Source: Paracoccus shanxieyensis (GTDB lineage Bacteria; Pseudomonadota; Alphaproteobacteria; Rhodobacterales; Rhodobacteraceae). From it: a stretch of DNA of 64,000 nucleotides. The notes beneath the pieces are model-generated. The model ran no database searches, was not told the DNA's origin, and was given only the letters and a program-made list of their open reading frames with translations. The position numbers were made by a program, and so were the translations under genes. Shown piece after piece: positions 16,806 to 25,831 of this stretch. The stretch is from positions 1-64,000 of the forward strand of contig NZ_WMII01000011.1 in assembly GCF_009711265.1 (NCBI RefSeq). Reading direction: 5' to 3'. Position 1 is the first letter of the stretch. Each line of letters begins with the position of its first letter.

Positions 16806-18991
16806 TGGCGATGCGTGTGCCGACTTATGAGCGCCAACAGGTCGTGCAGGCGCGCACCCCTGTCCCGGTCGCGGCGACGCAGCCGCAGCTCGGCCGCGTC
16901 GCGCAGGGCGTGGCGGATGTCGGGAAGATGTTCGACCAGTGGCAGGCGGATGTGGATGAGGCCGATGCCAAGGCGGCAGATACGGCGTTCGCAAAAACCG
17001 TGCGAGACACGCTGTATGACCCGAATAGCGGCTATCTATATGCGCGGGGTGGCGACGCCCTGACACGGCGAAAAGAAGCGGCTGATACGCTGCAGAGGGC
17101 GTTCGATGAGCGCCTTTCCGGTCTGAATGCCACATCTCGCGATATGGCGTCGCGGTCGATGCAGGGCGCTTTGGATGGCGCATTTACCAAGATCGACGCC
17201 CATGCCGGTGGTGAGCGTCTTACGTATCTCGACGGGCAGTCTCAGGCGCGTGTCCAGTCTGCGATTGATGACGCGATTATCGATCCCGGTAATTTGGCAA
17301 GGTCTCTAGGGATAGCGCGCGCGGAGGTTCGCGATCAGGCTGCGCGCGGAGGCTGGTCGCCAGAGCAAACGACCGCAGCCATGATGGCGGCCGAGTCCAA
17401 CATGCACACCGGAGTGATCACGCGCCTGTCGTCGGTTAATCCGACGCAGGCGCTTGATTATCTGAACGCGAACCGGGGGAATATGTCGGCGGCTTCGGTT
17501 GCGACGCTTGAGAAGCAGCTGGTCCCGGAAGCAAAGGCTTACCGCGGCAGGGAAATCGGGCGCGGGCTGGCGCAGGGCACGAGCGGCGGCATCCCGGAAA
17601 GCTATTACGCATCAGCCCGCGCTGCGGAAAGCGGCGGCGACGATACGGCGAAAAACCCCAACAGTTCTGCGACGGGGCGCTACCAGTTTGTGTCTGGGAC
17701 ATGGAACCAGCTTATCCGCCAGCGCCCCGACCTTGGGTTGACGCCGGAGGGTCGTCTTGATCCGGCCCAGCAAGAACGCGCCATGCGAGCCTTCACCGAG
17801 GCCAATGCCAAGACGCTCATGCGCGGCGGCATCGCGATCACAAATGGCACGCTCTACGCCGCGCACTTTCTCGGCGCGGGCGGCGCGCTCAAGGTGCTTT
17901 CCGCTCCAATGTCGGCTGCCGTTTCAAGCGTGGTGGGTCCGGGCGTGGTGGAGGCAAACAAGTTCCTTGCCGGAATGACGGTTGCAGATTTCGCTGCATG
18001 GGCCGAACGGAAAGGCGGTGGGGCGGCTGGGTCTGCTCCGATGCCGATGGGCGGCTTTGAGGCACCAGCGTGGGGTGGCGGAGAGACGCAGGTGCAGGCT
18101 CCGGTCGATCCCATCACGCAGATCCTGAATATGGACGACCCCGATGAGCGCTCAGCCGCGCTGGAGGAATACAAGCTGTTTTCGGGACAGATGGCAGCTC
18201 AAGCCAAAGCCGCGCAGGACTCGGCTCAGCAGGCTGCGTTCATGCTTATCGAAAGCGGTGGCAGCGTCGACTCGCTGTCGCTGGAGCAGAAAATGCAGAT
18301 CGGCCAATCTGGGATGACCAGTCTTCGGGAATACCAAGGCAAGGTCCGGTCCGGGCAAGATTCTGAGACTGACCCCGGCCTCTATGTCGAACTGCAGCGG
18401 CAGGCTGTCACCGATCCGGCAGGCTTCGCAGCGCGCGATCCGCTGGAATGGCGCGGCAGCCTTGATGACGAGGATTTCAAGGCGCTGGTTCGCAAGCAGG
18501 CCGAGGTGCTCAAGTCCGGGGCCAATCAGGAGAAGCAGGTCACCATCAGCACAATCGACACAGTGAGCCGAGATCTTCTGCTGGGGGCCGGTATCGATCC
18601 GAAGAAGCGCACCGGGGCGCAGCAGTATGCCAAATACCAAGAGGGCATGCTGCGGTGGTCGCAGGCTTTCACGGCTCAGAACAGCCGTGAGCCATCCCAT
18701 CTTGAGTTGCGCGAACGGGCAAACGCCATGCTCTTGCCGATCGTGATCAATCCTCCTGGGCTGTTCAACGAAGTGGGCGGGAAGCTTTACGAAATGGACT
18801 TCGATGGCGTCACAGCAGCAGGCATCCGCGATGGATCGCTGAGCCTCGGCGATCAAACGGTGGACCCAGCGCAGGTTGAGGCATTCGCGATGGCATTCGA
18901 GGCGGCCATGGGGCGCGCGCCCACGCCGCAGGAATTGGTGGAAGGGCTGGCGTCGGTTGCTGCCGGCGGTGCTGATCTTACGGGGGAATGA
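16805..18991 (+). CDS. Ejection protein with lytic transglycosylase domain (T7 gp15/16-like)
   Basis: 728 residues from ATG 16805, which overlaps the preceding stop. Residues about 1-255 are helical (VGKMFDQWQADVDEADAKAA). Residues about 268-390 are a lysozyme-like domain: the segment ASARAAESGGDD puts a candidate catalytic Glu at 275, followed by NSSATGRYQFVSGTWNQL, which is the transglycosylase signature G-x-Y-Q-F/M...T-W, and later YAAHFLGAGGALKVL. The rest is helical with Gln-rich segments. It would open peptidoglycan while the genome is injected. In T7 this activity is on gp16; here it is on the smaller of the two large ejection proteins. Confidence 0.85.
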   Translation: MAMRVPTYERQQVVQARTPVPVAATQPQLGRVAQGVADVGKMFDQWQADVDEADAKAADTAFAKTVRDTLYDPNSGYLYARGGDALTRRKEAADTLQRAFDERLSGLNATSRDMASRSMQGALDGAFTKIDAHAGGERLTYLDGQSQARVQSAIDDAIIDPGNLARSLGIARAEVRDQAARGGWSPEQTTAAMMAAESNMHTGVITRLSSVNPTQALDYLNANRGNMSAASVATLEKQLVPEAKAYRGREIGRGLAQGTSGGIPESYYASARAAESGGDDTAKNPNSSATGRYQFVSGTWNQLIRQRPDLGLTPEGRLDPAQQERAMRAFTEANAKTLMRGGIAITNGTLYAAHFLGAGGALKVLSAPMSAAVSSVVGPGVVEANKFLAGMTVADFAAWAERKGGGAAGSAPMPMGGFEAPAWGGGETQVQAPVDPITQILNMDDPDERSAALEEYKLFSGQMAAQAKAAQDSAQQAAFMLIESGGSVDSLSLEQKMQIGQSGMTSLREYQGKVRSGQDSETDPGLYVELQRQAVTDPAGFAARDPLEWRGSLDDEDFKALVRKQAEVLKSGANQEKQVTISTIDTVSRDLLLGAGIDPKKRTGAQQYAKYQEGMLRWSQAFTAQNSREPSHLELRERANAMLLPIVINPPGLFNEVGGKLYEMDFDGVTAAGIRDGSLSLGDQTVDPAQVEAFAMAFEAAMGRAPTPQELVEGLASVAAGGADLTGE

Positions 18992-21900
18992 TGGCCGGTC
19001 CATTCGATGCTTATCTGAACGATCTGAAAGCGCGCGAAGCTGCGAACACGGCGGCGCGGCTGCGGCTTGATCCTGTCCAGCCCGATCAGGCTGCGAATGG
19101 CTTGGCAACAGCGAAAGAACTGGGCGTTCCAGCCGGACAGGTCATGGCGTTTCCGGAGCTGTTCCGCGACACCCTCACGCAGAAGCGCGCAACCACTGCG
19201 CTAACCGGCGCGCCGAAGCTGTCGGATTGGCTGCGATCCGATCCTGTCACGGCGGCGCTGGCCAAGGATGACCTTGAGAATCTGGCGTGGTGGGAGAAAA
19301 CGCCGTTGTTCGCAGGCAACGCGGTGAAGCGCGGAACGCTGCGTGTGGGGCAGGCCTATAACCAATGGCAGGCGCAGCAGGCCGCGGGGCGGGCTGAGGA
19401 CCGCACGCGCAGTCTTGGTGATCTGATCGTCGATGAACGGATGTCGGATCGCACGGAATTCACGCGGGATTATGTCGGACCCGGCGATCTGGTTCGAGCG
19501 CTCTATCGCTATTCGTCGTCGCGTCTGGTGGATATTGCCGGTGGCGACGATGAGGCAGCCGCCGCGTCCTTCCAGCAAAACGCCGCAGGGGTGGCGCGGC
19601 AGATCGCGGCAATCCCGATGTCGCCGGGCGCGGCGGCTGTGCGTGATGGTCTGGGTCAGATCGACAGCAATGGATCTGTCGGTGAGCAGCTTCGACAATT
19701 TGGGCAGGTCGTCCAATCTGACCCTGCGGGCTTCGCCTCATTCCTTGCGCAGGTGTCGGCGGAAAGCGCCCCGCAGCTCGCCGCGACAGCGCTGGCAACC
19801 ATCGTCACGCGCAGCCCTGCGGCGGCTGCGACGTTCATGGGCAGTTCGTCGTATTTCACGGAATACGGCTCGTCGCAGATGGAGGTGCTGCAAGAGAGCG
19901 GCCACGACCTGACGACGCCCGATGGCGCGCTGGCGGCTATTCAGGACGAAGATCTGATGCGACGCGCCGCGGAGCGCGGCGAAACGCGCGGCCTTATCAT
20001 CGGGGCAATGGACGGCCTTTCGGGCGGATTGGCGAGCCGGGCCCTGCTGCAAAGCGCATGGGGAAACCTGATCGTGCAGGGTTTCGCGCAGGCGATCATG
20101 GGCGGCGCTGGCGAGGCGGGCGCACAGCTGGCGACAGAGGGTAAGATCAATGTTTCGGATGTGCTGGTCGAGGCGCTGGCCGAATTTGCGACGGCCCCGG
20201 TCGAGGTGGCCAGCATGGGCGGTCGGGCGGGCTACGCCGAGATGCGGCGCGCGCTCCGGGCCGGAAAGACGGCAGCGGCGCTTGATCAGGCATCCGCACA
20301 GGCGCAGGCATCGCTTGTCAGGCAGCGTTCGCCCGAGGCGTTCAAGGCTGCGCTGGACCGGTCCGGGGCAGGCGACCAGCTTCTCTATGTGCCAGCGCAA
20401 GGACTTCGCGAATTCTTCCAAGCCCGCGATCTGACGCTCGATGCCGAAGCGTCGGCGCAATGGGGGATTGACCCGGAGACCTTCGCCGAGATGGAAATCA
20501 GCGGCGGGCGGGTTGCTATACCTGTTTCAAACTTCGCGGCCTATCTGTCTGGAACAGATGCGGAAACTTGGATCAGGGAAAACGTCACGCTCGATGCCGA
20601 TGAGATGTCGATTGCGGATGCACAGGCGTTTCAGGATCTCGTGCCCGAAGACGCGGCCGATTCCTATGAGCGTCAGCTTTCCGATTTGCGAGATGCCGAC
20701 GCAGAGCGCACATCCGATCAGCAGGTCTACGACGGATTCTATTCGCAGCTTCGTGAGGCTGGGCGAACATCCGAGGTCGCGGACAAAGAGGCGCGTGTCG
20801 TCTCGGCCTTCTTTCGGTCTATGGCTGACCGGACCGGCGAGGATTCGCTGGATCTGGCGCAGCGCTTCGGCGTGCAGGTGCGCGGAGCCGGCGACCAAGA
20901 GGCGCAGCGTCGCCGTGGCAGTCTCGATATCATGCTCAACGATTTGCGCGCGGGCAGGCGGGAACAGGTCGGAGAAACGCTCACAGAATTCGTCGTGCGC
21001 GCCGGCGGGGTTCAAGACGTAGGCGGGGATGTCGCGGCGATCGAGGGACCGCGCGGCTTGGTGACTGAGACGGCGCAGGAGGTTCGGGCACGTGAGGCGC
21101 AAGGGACTATGCCGGGGATGATGCCAGCGCAGGGCAAAGGATTGCCGCTGGACGAGCTGGGCCGGATGGCGGTAGAGGCCGGATATTTTCCTGAGCTGAT
21201 GGGCGAGGTTCAGGGCCTGAATGACGGCGTTGCGGCCGATCTCGGCGCGGCCTTGCTGGAGGCGCTGCGCGACGAGGCGAGTGGCAATGCGCGCTATCTC
21301 GAAGGCGAGGGGCCGGACCCCGGCAGGGCGGCGCTGAACGACGCGCTGCAGGAGCGCGGCATCGACCCGGCGGAAATGTCGAACGATGAGATCGCGGCGG
21401 CTCTGGAAGGGGGCCGCGAGTTTGGGCAGTCAGCCTTCGACAAGGGCGGGCGTGCAGCAGAAGTGCGGCGCAATGGCGATAGGGCGCTGCGCAGCGTTAT
21501 TGTGAAGGATGAGGCGGGCGCTGTGGACCGGCAAGCTGCACTCGGTCGGCTTTCTGAGGCGAAAGGTGAGTATCGCACGGCTAGCGGGGAGGCGGTGACA
21601 ATCAGCCGTGCGGCCCGCAAGATTTTCTCCGGATCGATTCCGCCGGGTCGGTTGCGCTTGGCTGGAGCGATCCCGGAGCTTTTGCAATCAGCGGTGGTCT
21701 ATAACACCGACACGCCTCAGCGCGCCTATGGTGTAGCTCTGGCTGAGGTGGACGGTCAGGCAGTCATCGTCCGCATGGTGCTGAACAATGATGGCAGCGG
21801 CACAGATAAGCTTTATGCGCTGGAAGGGTTTGAAAGTGCCCCGGTTGCCTGGAGAGACGCAACGGCGGAAGTCTCCGATCAGGAGCAGGTCGGGGCCACG

Positions 21901-24900
21901 CCTGCCATGGGTTCCGCGCCCACATTGACTGTAGCAGATGCGGTATCGCAAATCAACGCGCTGCCGTCGGATGCTTTGCCGCTTTTCCAAGATCGGCGCG
22001 GATCAATCGTCTTCCCGGCATCGGGCCCGGACGGCGGTGGCACGATCATCAACCTGTTTGAAAGCGCGGACCTCTCTACTTTCATCCACGAGGCCGGGCA
22101 CTATTTCCTTGAAGCCATGGACGCGCTTTCACAGGACAACAGCGCGCCGCAGGCCGTTCGGGACGATATGGCTGCTGTCCGGCGCTATCTGGGCGCCGAA
22201 GACGGGCAGGCATTCACCGAGGATCAGCATGAGACTTTTGCCCGATCGCTCGAGGGTTATTTCCTTGAAGGCAAGGCGCCGTCGCTGGAACTGGCCGATG
22301 TGTTCGCGCGGGTGAAGGCTTGGCTGACCCGGATTTATCGCTCGCTTTCCGGTCTCAATGTGAAGCTGTCGCCGGAGATCCGGGAGGTCTTTGATCGAAT
22401 GCTGGCGACGGACGCGGAGATTGCGCAGGCCCGCGATGAGATGGCGGCCGATCCGCTTTTCCGAGACAAGCCCGCAGGAATGAGCGATGGCGATTGGCGA
22501 ACCTATCAGCGTCTGGCGCGGCGGTCGCGCGAGAAAGCAGAGGCCAATCTTCTCGACAAGGCCATGGCCAAGGTGCGGCGTGAGCGCGAAGCGTGGTGGA
22601 AGGCTGAGCGCAAACAGTTGCGCGAGGAAGTCGAGGCGCGGATCACCGCCCTGCCGCAATATCGCATGATCGAGGCCATGGCGAACGGGCGCATCCTGAC
22701 TGCCGATGGTGAGCAGACCGCACCTGACGTTCGGATTTCCCGCAAGGATCTGGTCGATCAGTTTGGCGCGGGCGTGCTGGCCGAGCTTTCCCGGTCCCGC
22801 TTCGGCGGCAAGCGCGCAATCTATGCGGGTGACGGAGTGCCCCCGGCAGTGGCGGCAGAAATGTTCGGCTTTGCCGGTGCGGCTGAGATGGTGCAAATTC
22901 TGCAGAACACCAGAAAGCGCGCGGATGCCATTGATGCCGAAACCGATCAGATCATGCTCGAACGATATGGCGATCCGATGACGGATGGCTCGATCGAGCA
23001 GGAGGCGCTGGACGCGATTCACAACGACCAGCAGGCGCAGCAGAACGTCGCGGAAGCGCGGCAGCTCGCAACCTTCATGGGTCGCGACACGCGGGCGATG
23101 ACCATGACGCTTTATCGCCAGCGCGCCCGGATGATGCTTGGTCGTATGAACGTGCGCGAGGCTACGGCGTCGACGCGCTTTCTGGCTGCGGAGCGACGCG
23201 CCGGCCGCGACGCGGAGCGCGCCTTTGCCAAGGTGGCGCGGGGTGACGCCGGGGGCATGGCGGCCGCACTGCAGGCGAAGGAGCAGCAAATCCTGAACGC
23301 GGCGCTTTACGATCTGTCACGCGAGGCCGCGGCGGATGTGGCGCGCGCTCGCGAGCGGATGCAGGGCTATGGCAAGAAGTCGGTGCGCGAAAAGCTGGAA
23401 GGCGGCTATATCGAGCAGATCGACGACCTGCTGGACCGCTACGATTTTCGCCAGCGCGGGCCGGGGCAGGTGGCCAAGACTGAGCGGCTGCGCGAGTTCA
23501 TGGACCGAATGATCGAGGAAGGCCGCGAGGCCGAGCTGATGATCGACCCGCGCATGATGGATGAAGCGCGGCGCATCCACTATTCCCGACTTTCTCTGGA
23601 CGAGCTGCGCGGGCTGCTGGACACAATTGCCAACCTCGATCACCTCGGGCGGTTCAAGCAGCGTCTGATCAACGGTCGGAAGCAGCGCGATCTGCAGGAA
23701 ACGGCTGCTGCAGTCGGCACAGCGATTGCCAACAATATCGGGACCGGCAGGATCAAGAAGGAAAGCCGCCTGCGGGCGGTGCTCGATCTGGTGCTGACGG
23801 CGGATTCGGTGCTGGTCGATGTCGATGGAGGGAATGAATTCGGCGTCGGATACGAGTCGATCAAGGAGGACATCGACGCGGGATATGTCCGAGTGGACGA
23901 GATGAACCGCGAGCTTTCGGAGAAGCTGACCGAGCTGTTCTCGGTCTATTCCGCGGAGGACATGCGGGCCATGAAGGTCGAGCGGCACATCAACGGCACG
24001 CGCTTCGTCTGGTCGAAATGGAAAGCGATCGCGGTGGCTTTGAACACCGGCAACGATGACAATATGGCGCGGCTGCTGGCTGAGAATGCACATCCCGATC
24101 AGCGCATGTCGCGCGCGGATCTGGAAGCAGTTCTCGACACCTTGGACAAGCGCGATTGGGATTTCGTGCAATCCATGTGGGATCAGATCAACAGCTATTG
24201 GCCTGAGATCGAAGCGGTCACGCAGCGCCGCACCGGCGTCAAGCCGGGCAAGGTAGAGGCGCGGCAGGTCGACACGAAGTTCGGCGCCTATCGCGGCGGA
24301 TATTACCCGATCAAGTATGATGCGGGCTTTGGCCACGCGGCTGCGGTCGATGCGCGGACCGAAATGGACCGATTCATGTCGGCCGGTCGGTTCGCCAAGG
24401 CGCAGACGAAGCATGGCCACACGGTCGAGCGGAAGGCGAACGGAAATGGCCGAACGCTGAACCTCGACATGGATGTGGCCTTTGCGCACATGCGCGACGT
24501 GATCCGCGACATCGCCTTGTCGGAGGCGGTCGATAACTCCTATCGCGTTCTCAACCATGGCAGCGTCGCGCAAGCCTTCATGGAGGCTGGCCGAAAGGCC
24601 GATCTCGACATGCTGAATCTCTGGCTCAAGGATGTTGCGCAGGGGCCGATCGTCCATAGCGATGTGCTGAACCAGTTCGCGCGGATCGTGAAGAACAACT
24701 TTACGCTGTCGCGGCTGGCGCTGAACATGAAGACGGTGACGCTTCAGGCGACCGGCGTCGCGCAATCGGCGGCGGTGGTCGGCAAGAAGAACATGGCCCA
24801 TGCCATGGCCGATTATCTCAAGCGGCCGCGCGAATTCGCCGCGGAGGCCATGGAAAAATCGGAATTCATGCGTCGCCGTCAGACAACATTCGACAAGGAC

Positions 24901-25764
24901 ATCAACGATTTTGCTAACGACGCGATGATCACCAGCCCGCTGCGCGGCAGGCTCGGGCAGACTGCGGAAATATTGGGTCGAATTGGCTTTGCCCCTATGA
25001 CGAAGGTCCAGTTCTATGCTGTGGATGTGCCGACATGGGTTGCGGGTTATCGCGACGGATTGCGCAAGTTCGATGGCGACGAGGGCAAGGCCATATCGTT
25101 CGCGGATCGTATGGTGGCACGGGCGCAGGACAGCGGCGCCATGCCGGATCGGTCGGCTATCTCGCGCGGCACGCTCAGCGAGAATGTGCGGCAGGTCGAA
25201 TGGGTTCGGCTGTTCACGACGCTGCAAGGATACATGATCGCGAAGGGAAATCGCGGGTATCTGACGGCGCGGCAGGGCGCGCGGGACATTCGTGCAGCCG
25301 AGACGACGGCAGAGCGGTTCGCGGCCACGGCGGACATGGCAACGAACCTGATGCTGCTATATGTGGCTGAGACGCTGATGATGGGGCTGCTTTACGCTGC
25401 GATGTCGGCGGGTGATGATGATGATGACCTGACCCGTGAGAAGTTCGCGACATGGACGGCCGGCGAGGTCTTCGGCACCGTGATTGGCGGTCTGCCCCTT
25501 GTGCGTGACGGCTGGTCTGCATTCTCCGATTTCGGCGATGGCGGCGGCGTTCTGGGCTCGGTTATGGAGATCCCTGCGCAGGTGTGGAAGCAGGCCGTCC
25601 AGGGCGAGAATGACCGCGGATTGCGGCGCGCGGTTGCTGACGCCGTTGGCGTGGCAACGGGCTTCCCGACGACGGCTGCGCTTCGGCCGATCGAGGAAAT
25701 CGCCAAAGGCAGCGATGGCTCGTTGATCGAGGCGCTGATGGGGCGCAACCCGCTGGTGGACTGA
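18988..25764 (+). CDS. Giant ejection/polyvalent protein with HEAGH zinc-peptidase motif (T7 gp16 position)
   Basis: 2258 residues, 6.8 kb, the largest gene in the window. The N-terminal 270 residues are helical with hydrophobic Ala-rich stretches. Around residues 850-960 a segment (AKGEYRTASGEAVTISRAAR, YGVALAEVDGQAVIVRMVLN) resembles the LPD3/barnase-EndoU-like domains of phage polyvalent proteins. Residues about 1030-1045 read STFIHEAGHYFLEAMDAL, a zincin motif with His1034, Glu1035 and His1038. Long charged helices follow, and the last 450 residues (NMKTVTLQATGVAQSAAVVG, GRIGFAPMTKVQFYAVDVP, AISFADRMVARAQDSG) resemble the LPD38-type C-terminal domain. Such proteins are packed in the head and injected with the DNA. 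Domain names are from memory, so treat boundaries as approximate. Confidence 0.8.
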   Translation: MMAGPFDAYLNDLKAREAANTAARLRLDPVQPDQAANGLATAKELGVPAGQVMAFPELFRDTLTQKRATTALTGAPKLSDWLRSDPVTAALAKDDLENLAWWEKTPLFAGNAVKRGTLRVGQAYNQWQAQQAAGRAEDRTRSLGDLIVDERMSDRTEFTRDYVGPGDLVRALYRYSSSRLVDIAGGDDEAAAASFQQNAAGVARQIAAIPMSPGAAAVRDGLGQIDSNGSVGEQLRQFGQVVQSDPAGFASFLAQVSAESAPQLAATALATIVTRSPAAAATFMGSSSYFTEYGSSQMEVLQESGHDLTTPDGALAAIQDEDLMRRAAERGETRGLIIGAMDGLSGGLASRALLQSAWGNLIVQGFAQAIMGGAGEAGAQLATEGKINVSDVLVEALAEFATAPVEVASMGGRAGYAEMRRALRAGKTAAALDQASAQAQASLVRQRSPEAFKAALDRSGAGDQLLYVPAQGLREFFQARDLTLDAEASAQWGIDPETFAEMEISGGRVAIPVSNFAAYLSGTDAETWIRENVTLDADEMSIADAQAFQDLVPEDAADSYERQLSDLRDADAERTSDQQVYDGFYSQLREAGRTSEVADKEARVVSAFFRSMADRTGEDSLDLAQRFGVQVRGAGDQEAQRRRGSLDIMLNDLRAGRREQVGETLTEFVVRAGGVQDVGGDVAAIEGPRGLVTETAQEVRAREAQGTMPGMMPAQGKGLPLDELGRMAVEAGYFPELMGEVQGLNDGVAADLGAALLEALRDEASGNARYLEGEGPDPGRAALNDALQERGIDPAEMSNDEIAAALEGGREFGQSAFDKGGRAAEVRRNGDRALRSVIVKDEAGAVDRQAALGRLSEAKGEYRTASGEAVTISRAARKIFSGSIPPGRLRLAGAIPELLQSAVVYNTDTPQRAYGVALAEVDGQAVIVRMVLNNDGSGTDKLYALEGFESAPVAWRDATAEVSDQEQVGATPAMGSAPTLTVADAVSQINALPSDALPLFQDRRGSIVFPASGPDGGGTIINLFESADLSTFIHEAGHYFLEAMDALSQDNSAPQAVRDDMAAVRRYLGAEDGQAFTEDQHETFARSLEGYFLEGKAPSLELADVFARVKAWLTRIYRSLSGLNVKLSPEIREVFDRMLATDAEIAQARDEMAADPLFRDKPAGMSDGDWRTYQRLARRSREKAEANLLDKAMAKVRREREAWWKAERKQLREEVEARITALPQYRMIEAMANGRILTADGEQTAPDVRISRKDLVDQFGAGVLAELSRSRFGGKRAIYAGDGVPPAVAAEMFGFAGAAEMVQILQNTRKRADAIDAETDQIMLERYGDPMTDGSIEQEALDAIHNDQQAQQNVAEARQLATFMGRDTRAMTMTLYRQRARMMLGRMNVREATASTRFLAAERRAGRDAERAFAKVARGDAGGMAAALQAKEQQILNAALYDLSREAAADVARARERMQGYGKKSVREKLEGGYIEQIDDLLDRYDFRQRGPGQVAKTERLREFMDRMIEEGREAELMIDPRMMDEARRIHYSRLSLDELRGLLDTIANLDHLGRFKQRLINGRKQRDLQETAAAVGTAIANNIGTGRIKKESRLRAVLDLVLTADSVLVDVDGGNEFGVGYESIKEDIDAGYVRVDEMNRELSEKLTELFSVYSAEDMRAMKVERHINGTRFVWSKWKAIAVALNTGNDDNMARLLAENAHPDQRMSRADLEAVLDTLDKRDWDFVQSMWDQINSYWPEIEAVTQRRTGVKPGKVEARQVDTKFGAYRGGYYPIKYDAGFGHAAAVDARTEMDRFMSAGRFAKAQTKHGHTVERKANGNGRTLNLDMDVAFAHMRDVIRDIALSEAVDNSYRVLNHGSVAQAFMEAGRKADLDMLNLWLKDVAQGPIVHSDVLNQFARIVKNNFTLSRLALNMKTVTLQATGVAQSAAVVGKKNMAHAMADYLKRPREFAAEAMEKSEFMRRRQTTFDKDINDFANDAMITSPLRGRLGQTAEILGRIGFAPMTKVQFYAVDVPTWVAGYRDGLRKFDGDEGKAISFADRMVARAQDSGAMPDRSAISRGTLSENVRQVEWVRLFTTLQGYMIAKGNRGYLTARQGARDIRAAETTAERFAATADMATNLMLLYVAETLMMGLLYAAMSAGDDDDDLTREKFATWTAGEVFGTVIGGLPLVRDGWSAFSDFGDGGGVLGSVMEIPAQVWKQAVQGENDRGLRRAVADAVGVATGFPTTAALRPIEEIAKGSDGSLIEALMGRNPLVD

Positions 25765-25768
25765 CCGG

Positions 25769-25831
25769 CATCATATATCGGGGCTTTCCCGGTTTTTATC
25801 CTGCGCCTGACCTTATCCGGGATGGGCGCAG
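25769..25831 (+). promoter_or_regulatory. Repeated phage element, copy 3: CRTCATATATCR box plus leader hairpin
   Basis: CATCATATATCG at 25769-25780 begins four bases after the stop of the giant ejection gene. A 7-bp stem CTGCGCC/GGCGCAG (25801-25807 and 25825-25831) abuts the ATG at 25832. The box-to-ATG distance is 63. TATCCTGCGCCTG (25797-25809) is identical to 3466-3478 in copy 1. It heads the tail-fibre and lysis genes. Confidence 0.6.

Noticed and set aside
23317..25227. Long open frame (about 636 codons) on the minus strand inside the giant ejection gene
   Set aside because: It mirrors the coding strand's GC-rich third positions and has no recognisable motif or ribosome site.
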